A stretch of DNA of 64,000 nucleotides from Bacteroides faecichinchillae JCM 17102. GTDB lineage: Bacteria > Bacteroidota > Bacteroidia > Bacteroidales > Bacteroidaceae. A model generated the notes under the pieces. It did no database searches. It saw only the letters and a list, made by a program, of their open reading frames with translations, and had not been told where the DNA came from. The stretch is taken from NCBI RefSeq assembly GCF_000614145.1, contig NZ_BAKK01000006.1, forward strand, positions 62,001-126,000, in the 5' to 3' direction. Below, piece after piece: positions 9,708 to 18,804 of this stretch. Made by a program: the position numbers and the translations under genes. Each line of letters opens with the position of its first letter. Position 1 is the stretch's first letter.

Positions 9708-11120
9708 ATGAAAAAGAATCAACTGATATTTGTATTATTTGCTTTATGTTTCCTCAGCAATCAAATGAAGGCACAGACTTCGTTAAGTTTTAAAGAATCA
9801 TTACATTTGCTTCAACAAGGAAATCAGAGTTTGAAAATAGCAGATAAAAGTATAGAGATAGCAAAGACTGAACGTGATAAGTTAAATGCTTTTTGGTATC
9901 CTAGTCTACAGTCTACAGGAGCGTTCGTGCATATGTCGGAAAAGATTGAGGTAAAACAACCTTTGTCTCAATTTACGGATCCAGCTAAAGATTTTGTGCA
10001 TTCTATAATTCCAAATGATCAGATCATTTCATCTATCCTTGACCAAATCGGAACCAATACACTTATTTTTCCTCTAACTCCACGCAACTTGACAACAGTT
10101 GATGTATCGGCTGAATGGGTACTTTTTTCTGGAGGTAAGCGATTTCGTGCCACAAATATTGGACGTACAATGGTAGATCTGGCTAGAGAAAATCGTGCAG
10201 AAGTTTCTGCCAACCAACAAAATTTGTTAGTCGAAAGTTATTATGGGCTTCGACTGGCACAACAGATTGTGACAGTTCGGGAAGAAACATACAAAGGACT
10301 ACAAAAACACTATGAGAATGCTCTGAAACTTGAAGCAGCAGGAATGATAGATAAAGCAGGACGTTTGTTTGCCCAAGTAAATATGGACGAAGCAAGACGA
10401 GAACTAGAAGCTGCCCAAAAAGAAGAAACTGTCATGCAAAGTGCTCTTAAGACCTTATTAAACAAGAAAGATATGGATGAAAATATTGTCCCTACCTCTC
10501 CTTTGTTTATGAATGACTCCTTACCTCCTAAAATGCTTTTCAATTTATCAGTGGGAAGTGGCAACTATCTACTCAACCAATTGCAGTTACAAGAACATAT
10601 TGCCAAACAACAAGTACGCATCGATCAAAGCGGTTATTTGCCCAATATTGCAATATTCGGTAAACAAACCCTTTATTCTCATGGCATTCAAAGTAATCTA
10701 GTCCCTCGTACCATGGTCGGAATCGGATTTACATGGAATCTGTTCGATGGTTTGGATCGTGAAAAACGTATCCGGCAATCGAAACTGACACAACAGACCT
10801 TAGTCCTGAGACAAATGAAAGCTCGAGATGATCTGGCTGTAGGAGTAGACAAACTATATACACAACTTCAAAAAGCCCAAGACAATGTAAAAGCTTTAAA
10901 TGCAACCATTAAATTGAGTGAAGAATTAGTACGTATCCGCAAAAAGTCTTTCACTGAGGGAATGGCAACATCAACCGAAGTAATTGATGCAGAAACAATG
11001 CTTTCGAAAGTGAAAGTAGCTCGACTGGCTGCCTATTATGAATATGATGTGGCACTAATGAATTTACTTTCACTTTGTGGCACACCAGAACAATTTGTAA
11101 ACTATCAACCTAAACCGTAA
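9708..11120 (+). CDS. TolC-family outer membrane efflux protein
   Basis: About 470 residues. The start at 9708 is an ATG followed by a signal peptide (Lys-Lys, hydrophobic core, cut after NQMKA). A TTG nine bases earlier is also in frame but is not needed. Two long alpha-helical repeats, as in TolC, cover about 30-230 and 290-455, with Gln/Ala-rich coiled segments. It forms the outer-membrane channel of a tripartite exporter whose fusion protein and two permeases follow at once. The gene opens the operon and the next gene starts 6 bp after its stop. Confidence 0.9.
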   Translation: MKKNQLIFVLFALCFLSNQMKAQTSLSFKESLHLLQQGNQSLKIADKSIEIAKTERDKLNAFWYPSLQSTGAFVHMSEKIEVKQPLSQFTDPAKDFVHSIIPNDQIISSILDQIGTNTLIFPLTPRNLTTVDVSAEWVLFSGGKRFRATNIGRTMVDLARENRAEVSANQQNLLVESYYGLRLAQQIVTVREETYKGLQKHYENALKLEAAGMIDKAGRLFAQVNMDEARRELEAAQKEETVMQSALKTLLNKKDMDENIVPTSPLFMNDSLPPKMLFNLSVGSGNYLLNQLQLQEHIAKQQVRIDQSGYLPNIAIFGKQTLYSHGIQSNLVPRTMVGIGFTWNLFDGLDREKRIRQSKLTQQTLVLRQMKARDDLAVGVDKLYTQLQKAQDNVKALNATIKLSEELVRIRKKSFTEGMATSTEVIDAETMLSKVKVARLAAYYEYDVALMNLLSLCGTPEQFVNYQPKP

Positions 11121-11126
11121 AAAATA

Positions 11127-12116
11127 ATGAAACCAACTAGTAGAACCCTTTCCTGGGCCTTTGTCATCATCATGCTGGCAGTTGCCATCTTCACAGTCCT
11201 GGGAATGATATTGATGCATAAACAACCGCTAGTTCTGCAAGGACAGGCAGAAGCAACAGAAATTCGTATCAGCGGGAAACTTCCCGGACGTATTGACACT
11301 TTCTTCGTAAAAGAAGGCGATTGGGTACGTCAGGGCGATACACTTGTCGTTATCAATAGTCCTGAAATACATGCCAAATACCAACAGGTAAATGCTTTGG
11401 AACGAGTAGCTATGCAACAAAATAAAAAAATTGATGCAGGAACCCGCAAACAGATTGTGGCTACAGCATTGCAATTATGGAATAAAACCAAAAGTGATCT
11501 GACATTAGCAAAAACAACTTATAATCGAATTCTTACATTATATAATGATAGTGTAGTTACTTCTCAACGAAAAGATGAAGTAGAAGCAATGTATAAAGCA
11601 GCAGTAGCAGCCGAACGGGCAGCATACGAACAATATCAGATGGCTGTAGACGGTGCACAGAAAGAAGACAAAGCTTCTGCTGCTAGTATGGTGGACGCTG
11701 CACGAAGTACAGTAGATGAAGTCTCAGCTTTATTAGTTGATGCTCGATTGACCGCACCAGAAAACGGACAAATTGCAACTATTTTCCCAAAACGTGGAGA
11801 GTTGGTTGCCCCAGGAACACCTATTATGAATCTGGTAGTTATGAATGATGTACATGTTGTACTTAATGTACGAGAAGATCTAATGCCACAATTCAAAATG
11901 GGAGAAACATTTACTGCAAATGTACCAGCTATCGGAAAAGAGAATATTGAATTTAAAATCTATTATATTAGTCCCCTGGGTAGTTTTGCTACATGGAAAT
12001 CAACTAAACAGACGGGAAGTTATGATTTACGTACCTTCGAGATCCATGCTCGTCCCACAGAAAAAGTAGAAGATTTGCGTCCTGGAATGTCCGTATTATT
12101 GACGCTAAACGATTAA
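11127..12116 (+). CDS. HlyD-family membrane fusion (periplasmic adaptor) protein
   Basis: 329 residues. One N-terminal membrane anchor (about 8-28), a biotinyl-lipoyl half motif (RISGKLPGRIDTFFVKEGDW), a coiled hairpin about 75-200, the second lipoyl half (APENGQIATIFPKRGELV) and a beta-barrel domain. It links the inner-membrane permeases encoded downstream to the TolC-like channel upstream. The spacing of 6 bp and 4 bp to its neighbours indicates one transcript. The exported substrate is unknown. Confidence 0.9.
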   Translation: MKPTSRTLSWAFVIIMLAVAIFTVLGMILMHKQPLVLQGQAEATEIRISGKLPGRIDTFFVKEGDWVRQGDTLVVINSPEIHAKYQQVNALERVAMQQNKKIDAGTRKQIVATALQLWNKTKSDLTLAKTTYNRILTLYNDSVVTSQRKDEVEAMYKAAVAAERAAYEQYQMAVDGAQKEDKASAASMVDAARSTVDEVSALLVDARLTAPENGQIATIFPKRGELVAPGTPIMNLVVMNDVHVVLNVREDLMPQFKMGETFTANVPAIGKENIEFKIYYISPLGSFATWKSTKQTGSYDLRTFEIHARPTEKVEDLRPGMSVLLTLND

Positions 12117-12120
12117 AAGC

Positions 12121-13305
12121 ATGAGTTCATCACAAACATATCATCCTTTTCACGCAGTGTTGCTGAGAGAGTGGCATCGTATGACTTCACGACGTCTTTA
12201 TTTTGGTGTGTGTATAGTACTCCCACTGTTCACTCTCTTTTTTATGGCAACAATTTTCGGCAATGGACAAATGGAAAATATTCCTATCGGTATTGTTGAT
12301 CAGGATAATACAGCCAGCTCCAGAACAATTGTTCGTAATATATCAGCTGTACCTACATTCAATGTGATACAGCATTTTGTAAATGAAGCTGCTGCCCGAG
12401 AAGCTGTGCAGAAAAAGGAAATATATGGTTATCTCTCTATTCCTCCTCAATTTGAACAAGACGCTATTACCGGAAAGAATGCAACTCTATCTTATTATTA
12501 TCATTATGCACTTATGTCGGTTGGCGGTGAGTTGATGGCAGCGTTCGAAACATCTTTGGCTCCTGTATCTCTTTCTCCTATCGTGATGCAAGCTGTTGCA
12601 TTAGGAGTAGATCAAGAACAAATTACGACTTTTTTATTACCTGTTCAGGCTAATAATCATCCTATTTACAATCCGAGTCTGGACTATTCGGTGTATTTAA
12701 GTCAGCCTTTCTTTTTTGTATTATTTCAAGTGTTGATTTTACTCACCACTGTATATGCAACGGGTATTGAAATAAAGTTCCGAACAGCCGATGAATGGCT
12801 GACTGTTGCAAAAGGTAATATGGTAATAGCTGTATTAGGGAAATTACTACCTTATACTATTATTTATATACTAATAGGATGGTTTGCCAATTATGTAATG
12901 TTTGGTATTCTACACATCCCTTTTCAGGGAAGTTGGTTGTTAATGAATAGTATGACTGTTCTTTTCATTATAGCAACGCAGGCCCTTGGTTTGTTCTTAT
13001 TTTCACTGTTTCCTGCCATTTCCTTAATCATCAGTATCGTGTCGATGGTAGGTTCTTTAGGTGCCACGTTATCAGGAGTAACTTTTCCTGTTCCTAATAT
13101 GTTCCCGTTAGTAAGGGATGCATCTTACCTTTTCCCGGTCCGTCATTTTACGGAAGCAATGCAAATGATGCTTTACGGTGGCAGTGGATTTATTCATCTT
13201 TGGACAACGGCTGTAATATTGTGTATATTCCCTTTGTTAGCCTTCCTGTTACTTCCGCATTTGAAACGAGCTATAGAAAGTCATAAGTATGAAAAAATTA
13301 AGTAA
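12121..13305 (+). CDS. ABC-2 type transporter permease (first of two)
   Basis: 394 residues. One N-terminal membrane segment (about 25-45), a large periplasmic loop (about 50-190), then five or more membrane segments in the C-terminal half, the YhiI/YbhS-like ABC-2 architecture. The end overlaps the next permease gene by 17 nt, which suggests coupled translation. No ATP-binding subunit is encoded in this operon. The permeases may borrow an ATPase from elsewhere; that is inference. Confidence 0.85.
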   Translation: MSSSQTYHPFHAVLLREWHRMTSRRLYFGVCIVLPLFTLFFMATIFGNGQMENIPIGIVDQDNTASSRTIVRNISAVPTFNVIQHFVNEAAAREAVQKKEIYGYLSIPPQFEQDAITGKNATLSYYYHYALMSVGGELMAAFETSLAPVSLSPIVMQAVALGVDQEQITTFLLPVQANNHPIYNPSLDYSVYLSQPFFFVLFQVLILLTTVYATGIEIKFRTADEWLTVAKGNMVIAVLGKLLPYTIIYILIGWFANYVMFGILHIPFQGSWLLMNSMTVLFIIATQALGLFLFSLFPAISLIISIVSMVGSLGATLSGVTFPVPNMFPLVRDASYLFPVRHFTEAMQMMLYGGSGFIHLWTTAVILCIFPLLAFLLLPHLKRAIESHKYEKIK

Positions 13306-14457
13306 ATTACAACAGATATCGTTCATCATCCGTCGTGAATTTGTGGCTATCAGTACTAGTTATGCTATACTATTGGTATTGATAGGAGGAATTTTCGTAT
13401 ATGGATTACTCTATAATTATATGTATGCTCCTAATATCGTAACTAATGTTCCGGTAGCAGTTGTTGATAATTCTCACAGCCAATTAAGTCGTAATTTTAT
13501 TCGATGGTTGGATGCTACTCCACAAACAGAAATTTATGATCAGGCTATAGACTATCATGAAGCAAAAGAATGGATGAAAACAGGAAAAGTACAAGGAATT
13601 ATCTATCTACCCCATGATTTTGAAGAACGGGTATTCCGGGGAGATGAAGCTGTATTCTCTTTATATGCAACAACTGACGCTTTTCTATATTTTGAAGCTC
13701 TACAAAGTTCCTCTTCATTAGTAATGTTGGCAATCAACGATAAATATCGTCCGGATGGAGCAGTCTTTCTACCTCCTCAAGGTTTATTGGCTGTAGCTAT
13801 GGCACAACCTATCAATGTTTCTGGAACGGCACTTTACAATTACACAGAGGGATATGATCTTATTTGATTCCAGCAGTTATGATGATTATTATTTTTCAAA
13901 CATTATTAATGGTCATCGGGATGGCGACCGGAGAAGAATATAGTACGAGAGGAATTCGGGTTTATATACCTTTTGGACAAGGATGGGGAACCGCTATACG
14001 TATTGTGGCAGGAAAAACTTTTGTATATTGCAGTCTATACGCTGTCTTCGCTTTGTTCTTGTTAGGTCTGCTTCCATACTTTTTTAGTATTCCTAATATT
14101 GGCAATGGATTATACATTGTCTTATTGATGATTCCATATCTCATAGCTACTTCGTTTCTCGGATTAGCAGCTTCGCGTTATTTTACAGATTCGGAAGCAC
14201 CCTTACTTATGATAGCCTTCTTCTCAGTTGGATTGATTTTCCTCTCGGGAGTTTCTTATCCAATGGAGTTAATGCCATGGTATTGGAAAGCAGCTCATTA
14301 CATTCTTCCAGCAGCACCGGGTACACTTGCTTTTGTGAAGTTAAACTCAATGGGAGCCAGTATGGCTGACATCCGACCGGAATATATCACTTTGTGGATT
14401 CAGGCAGGAATCTATTTTCTATTGAGTATATGGGTATATAAGAAAAAACTGAATTAA
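13289..14457 (+). CDS. ABC-2 type transporter permease (second; one -1 frameshift near 13860)
   Basis: Same architecture as the preceding permease: an N-terminal membrane segment, a periplasmic loop, then a C-terminal membrane bundle. The frame breaks after NYTEGYDL. The coding sequence resumes one base out with IPAVMMIIIFQ, and a single extra T in the CTTATTTG stretch would rejoin them as DL-YLIPAV. The two pieces together make a normal-length protein (about 389 residues). The loss is in a short T run, like several others in this window, so an assembly error is more likely than a real break. Confidence 0.8.
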
Positions 14458-14480
14458 ACAATCAGCAGAATAAAAAGGCC

Positions 14481-14523
14481 AAGAGGTAGCACTTCATGAT
14501 GAAAAAGAACTACCCCTTGTTTA
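14481..14523 (+). terminator. Possible terminator of the efflux operon
   Basis: CAAGAGGTAG pairs with CTACCCCTTG (one mismatch) around a long loop, between two convergent genes. The T tail is poor, so support is weak. Confidence 0.3.
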
Positions 14524-14543
14524 TGGCATGAAGTATCTTGTTA

Positions 14544-15056
14544 TTATCTACGAATCAAATATTTGATAAGAAAATAACCTCCAAATACTTGTAAACACAT
14601 ACCAAGGATACCTATACGAAAATCCTGAATAGCTTTAAAGAAATTATCAACATAGATCCACTCTCCTAAAGTACCGACTATCTGATAGCTTAAGACTACT
14701 CCTACTAAAATAGGAATAGATATACGTCCGAAGTGGTGAGCAGCCCATCCGGCAGAAACAGCCAGTAGTATTGATTTCATAAGAATAATAGGCAATGCAG
14801 TATGCATTGGCATATTAAATAATAAAAAATTAATCACAGGTGAAAGAATAGCTGTCAGTAGACCTACTTTCCAACCATACTTATAAGCACCGATTAATGT
14901 AAAGAAATAAATTGGTAGCCAGGTTATTCCACCTTGGGGAATGAGATGAAAAAGTTGAGGGAAAAGGAGGTTGCCTACAATGAATATAGAGGCTGCCAAA
15001 TATGTCTTTATATCACTATAATTGAGTGAATAGAATTTCACAGATATTGTTTCCAT
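14544..15056 (-). CDS. Small multi-pass membrane protein, ECF transporter S-component-like
   Basis: 170 residues with about five or six membrane segments. The order of helices, the internal YFFTLIGAYKYGWKVGLL segment and the closing helix resemble substrate-binding (S) subunits of energy-coupling factor transporters, which bring vitamins or metals across the inner membrane. It is the last gene of the minus-strand operon, 12 bp after the TonB-dependent receptor. That pairing fits one pathway for outer- then inner-membrane uptake. The substrate cannot be read from the sequence, and the ECF assignment rests on topology and context only. Confidence 0.55.
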   Translation of the reverse strand: METISVKFYSLNYSDIKTYLAASIFIVGNLLFPQLFHLIPQGGITWLPIYFFTLIGAYKYGWKVGLLTAILSPVINFLLFNMPMHTALPIILMKSILLAVSAGWAAHHFGRISIPILVGVVLSYQIVGTLGEWIYVDNFFKAIQDFRIGILGMCLQVFGGYFLIKYLIRR

Positions 15057-15068
15057 ATTATTTATTAT

Positions 15069-16964
15069 TTAAAAGTTCAAATTTATACCGCCCATAAAGG
15101 TTACTTTAGGCATTGGATATCCTAGATTAATTTCATACTGTTGTGCCAATAAGTTTTCACCTTTTACAAAGACGCTAGCATAATTACATAAGCGGTAACT
15201 TCCCCTAAGATTCCACAGTACAAAACTATCTTGCTTTTCATTTCCTTTGATCGCACTAGTATAAAGTCCTTTCACATATTGTACTCCTGTAGCCAAGTTC
15301 CAACGCCCTGAAGAAAAGTTTGCTCCAGCATACAATTTATGTTCGGGAGCAGCAAGCACCGGATTCTTTATATGTAACCAGCTATAATTAGCATTAACAC
15401 TCCAATAAGAATTAATCCGATACCCCATATTCGTCTCAATACCCCAATTTTCAATCTCACCCGAATTTATATTGAGTGGAGGCATTAAACCATTGGACAT
15501 GATTATATTATCTCCATTAATATAATAAAGACTCAAACCATATGAAAGCGCATTTCCCAATAAATGTTGCGAATATGACAATTCATAATTCGTCAGCCTT
15601 TCAGCTTTCAAATCAGGATTTGCAGGAGTGAACATATACATATCACGAATAGTTGGATTACGATATCCTTTGCTTACCATTGCTTTTAATTCCGTATTTT
15701 TGGGAAAATGGAAAGCTAATCCTCCCTGAGGAATCCACTCTGTTCCCACATGTGAATGATGATCAATACGGACACCTGCATCCAAAGACAACCAGCTATA
15801 CAAATCCTGTCGGAAATCTACATATCCGGCAAACTCATCTACTTGTTTGTCAACTCCAGGGATACGTTCACCAGTCGCTACTACCCTATTCCATGATTCA
15901 CCTCCAAAATGTTGATAGTCAAAGCCTACAGTCAGACGATTACCAGAAAAGAAGCTGGTACTCTGAAACCAAGAAACACCCATCATTTTATCTTTAGAAT
16001 AAAAATGTGACTTCTGAGGTTCTTTTCCTGCTGAATATCCATCATTGATTTTATGCCGTCCCCAATTGTAGAAAAAACTCAGAGCACCGGAAGTCTTTTC
16101 GTAACGATTTTCCAAAGCAAATGAGGTCATTCCCCGAGTTATACGAGAATCATTATCAATAAGAGGAGTTTGAATGGTTCCCGGATTGGAAGCGTTGAAA
16201 TGGGTAACATTTACATCTCCCCACACTTTCCAATAATTACTAAGATCATATCCTAATTTAGCATATCCACCATATTGCTCAAATTCCATATCTGAGCGAT
16301 GGCCGTCTGTACGGTTATATGATCCTGTAACAACACTACTGAAACGTCCCTTTCTTACCCGGTTGGACATTTCTGTCTGCAAAGTATTATACGAACCGTA
16401 ACCCACTTGCATATCAGTATTTACTCCATCCTCCAACTGCTTACGAGTAACTATATTAATAACTCCCCCCATCGCATTAGAACCGTATAGAACAGATGCA
16501 GGTCCACGTACCACTTCTACTTTTTCAGCCATCATTGATTGATAAGCATCCGCTATTGGATGTCCCATTAATCCCATGTATTGAGGATGTCCATCAATCA
16601 AAACAAGTAATCCTGCCGTTGGACTTCCTCCAACACCACGCAGGCTCATGCTACCCGCTGCCCCTGTAGATACACCATATCCCATTATACCACGACTAGT
16701 GATAAACAGTCCCGGCACCTGTTCTGTCAAAAGTGGCAGCAACGAAGCTTCATATCTACTTTCTATTTGAGAACGTCCTACCACAGATATAGTCATCGGA
16801 AGATGACGAACATCTGTTTCACTGCGTGTTCCTGTAACCACCACTTCATCAATCGCATAACTCCTCCCCACATGTGTCGTATCTTTTTTAACCTGTGCCG
16901 CTCCTGAAAGGGAAAACAAACTACTTATTAAAAAAAGACTAGCTGTATTTTTTATCGTTCTCAT
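15069..16964 (-). CDS. TonB-dependent outer membrane receptor
   Basis: 631 residues, in the size range of vitamin/siderophore receptors (BtuB/CirA type) rather than SusC (about 1000). Signal peptide at 1-23, TonB box-like segment near EVVVTGTR (about 41-48), plug domain (about 55-165, with SLRGVGG and VEVVRGPASVLYGSNAMGGV), then a 22-strand barrel ending in an aromatic residue (NLNF). It imports a scarce ligand using TonB energy. Its start overlaps the stop of the DUF1893 gene (ATGA). It lacks the SusC-type carboxypeptidase-like N-terminal domain and has no SusD partner. The ligand is unknown. Confidence 0.92.
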   Translation of the reverse strand: MRTIKNTASLFLISSLFSLSGAAQVKKDTTHVGRSYAIDEVVVTGTRSETDVRHLPMTISVVGRSQIESRYEASLLPLLTEQVPGLFITSRGIMGYGVSTGAAGSMSLRGVGGSPTAGLLVLIDGHPQYMGLMGHPIADAYQSMMAEKVEVVRGPASVLYGSNAMGGVINIVTRKQLEDGVNTDMQVGYGSYNTLQTEMSNRVRKGRFSSVVTGSYNRTDGHRSDMEFEQYGGYAKLGYDLSNYWKVWGDVNVTHFNASNPGTIQTPLIDNDSRITRGMTSFALENRYEKTSGALSFFYNWGRHKINDGYSAGKEPQKSHFYSKDKMMGVSWFQSTSFFSGNRLTVGFDYQHFGGESWNRVVATGERIPGVDKQVDEFAGYVDFRQDLYSWLSLDAGVRIDHHSHVGTEWIPQGGLAFHFPKNTELKAMVSKGYRNPTIRDMYMFTPANPDLKAERLTNYELSYSQHLLGNALSYGLSLYYINGDNIIMSNGLMPPLNINSGEIENWGIETNMGYRINSYWSVNANYSWLHIKNPVLAAPEHKLYAGANFSSGRWNLATGVQYVKGLYTSAIKGNEKQDSFVLWNLRGSYRLCNYASVFVKGENLLAQQYEINLGYPMPKVTFMGGINLNF

Positions 16965-17380
16965 CTTTTGATTCTCATTTTTCCAATAAAATCATGAATT
17001 AACGGTAATATTGCCTCGGCAGTTTCCACATCACTACACATAGTTTCTACAGGACACCACCCAGTACGATCACGATTCCAAATAAACGGCACCTCTTGCT
17101 TAAAACCAACTTTCACATCAGACTGGCGGAATAATTCCAAAGCTTTAGAACTGATTATATCAGTATACAATTCCTTTATACCTCCCAGAATCATTAATGC
17201 AGCAGCACCTTTACCGACTACTTTATCAGCAATGGAAGCCCCCTGAAGAAAATCAGGTTCCAGAGTCAGCAAATCATATAAGTCAGCTACTCCACGCTGA
17301 GTGAAAGTTCGACGTACTTCTCCATTAACAATCACACAGGAGTATCCTCCCGAATGTAACAAATTAATTAGTTCTTCCAT
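16961..17380 (-). CDS. DUF1893 domain protein
   Basis: 139 residues from an ATG at 17380; a longer open frame exists upstream but overlaps the coding region of the reductase gene. The sequence has the DUF1893 pattern: GYSCVIVNGEVRRTFTQRGV, then GKGAAALMILGG, then a Cys-containing C-terminal half (CPVETMC). Proteins of this family resemble the nucleoside-deaminase fold, but activity is not established. The start overlaps the restored reductase stop as TAATG, and the end overlaps the receptor start as ATGA, so translation is coupled on both sides. Confidence 0.75.
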   Translation of the reverse strand: MEELINLLHSGGYSCVIVNGEVRRTFTQRGVADLYDLLTLEPDFLQGASIADKVVGKGAAALMILGGIKELYTDIISSKALELFRQSDVKVGFKQEVPFIWNRDRTGWCPVETMCSDVETAEAILPLIHDFIGKMRIKR

Positions 17381-18785
17381 TATAAGGTTCCTTGTTTTAG
17401 TTGTTCTACAAATTGATCGATACGGTATAACTCCCTGGTATATCAATATTCTGTGGGCAATGAGACACACATTGGTTGCATCCGATACAATGGCTGGCCT
17501 GTCGCAATTTAGGAACACTACGGTCATAACCGATAAGAAAAGCACGACGTGCCTTCGCATAATTTTTATCCTGTCCACTACTTGGTACATTACCTTCATT
17601 GACACAGCGATTATAATGCAACAATACTCCGGGTATATCCAATCCGTATGGACATGGCATACAATATTTGCAATCGTTACAAGGTATTGTAGGATAATTC
17701 AGCATTAATAAAGCTGTTTCCTCCAAGAAGTCTTTCTCTTCGTCGGTAAGTGGCTGCAAAGGAGAATAAGTGCGGAGATTATCCTGTAAATGCTCCATAT
17801 AGGTCATTCCACTTAAAACAGTAAGTACCTTCTCCGGAGATCCCGCATAACGGAATGCCCATGACGCTACGCTAGTTTCAGGGCTACGTTGTTTAAGACG
17901 TGCAACCAGATGATCATTCAGTTTAGACAAACGTCCTCCTAAAAGTGGTTCCATTATAACGGCTGGAATGTCACGTTTTTCCAGTTCCTGATATAAATAT
18001 TCCGCATCTGTATTCCTAGCATTCACTTCTTTTGCATGTTTCCAATCAACATAATTAAGCTGTATTTGCACAAAATCCCATTTTATTTCATTATGCAACG
18101 AAAGTAGGTAATCATATACTTCAATATCACCATGATAAGAAAATCCAAGATTCCTGATACGTCCTGCTTCACGTTCTTTAATCAGGAAATCTAGCATTCC
18201 GTTATCTAAATACCTGCCTCTGAGAGCATCCATTCCCCCCATCCCAATACCATGAAGTAACATATAATCAATGTAATCTACCTGAAGATCTGTGAATGAT
18301 TTATGATACATTTTTAAAGAAGCCTCACGAGACCATGTACTTGGATCGAAATTAGATAATTTGGTAGCAATATAATATTTATCACGTGGGTGACGGCTTA
18401 ATGCAATACCTGTCGCCTTTTCAGAAAAACCTTGAACATATGCCGGAGATGTATCGAAATAGTTTACTCCATGAGCAATAGCGTAGTCCACCAATTCATT
18501 AACAGCGTCTTGGTCAATCAATTCACCTTTACCATCAGGAGCCGGCTTGAGTGGCCATCTCATACATCCATATCCTAACAACGAAACCCGATCTCCTGTA
18601 GAAGGAGTAATACGATAGGTCATTTTGTCGGTAGGAATCCCTTTCTCCGCTGAAACTACACTTGAAGCAGAATTATTATTATTAGAAGAGCATCCATACA
18701 GTAAACCTGTTGATGTAGCAGCACTGATACCTACTATCTTTATGAAATCTCTTCGATTCATTTCTTTTTTATTTTTTTCTTCCAT
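17380..18785 (-). CDS. Tat-exported aldo/keto reductase with C-terminal ferredoxin domain (-1 frameshift near 17434)
   Basis: About 468 residues once corrected. The N-terminus carries a twin-arginine signal (NRRDFIKIVG) followed by a Cys (LLYGCSS), so it may be exported folded with its clusters and lipid-anchored. An aldo/keto reductase barrel fills about 50-360 (YFDTSPAY and KLSN positions). Two 4Fe-4S motifs follow: CNDCKYCMPC and CIGCNQCVSHC. As written the frame ends after DIPGSYTVSINL. Restoring one base in the GGG run gives ELYRIDQFVEQLKQGTL and a stop (17382-17380) that overlaps the DUF1893 ATG, the expected coupled arrangement. It probably reduces a substrate with electrons from the upstream polyferredoxin. 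Confidence 0.85.
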
Positions 18786-18804
18786 AATCTTATGTTGAAT
18801 TAGA

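Noticed and set aside
16961..17605. A 214-residue protein from the start at 17605
   Set aside because: Its first 75 residues overlap the conserved ferredoxin end of the reductase, so the ATG at 17380 is the real start.
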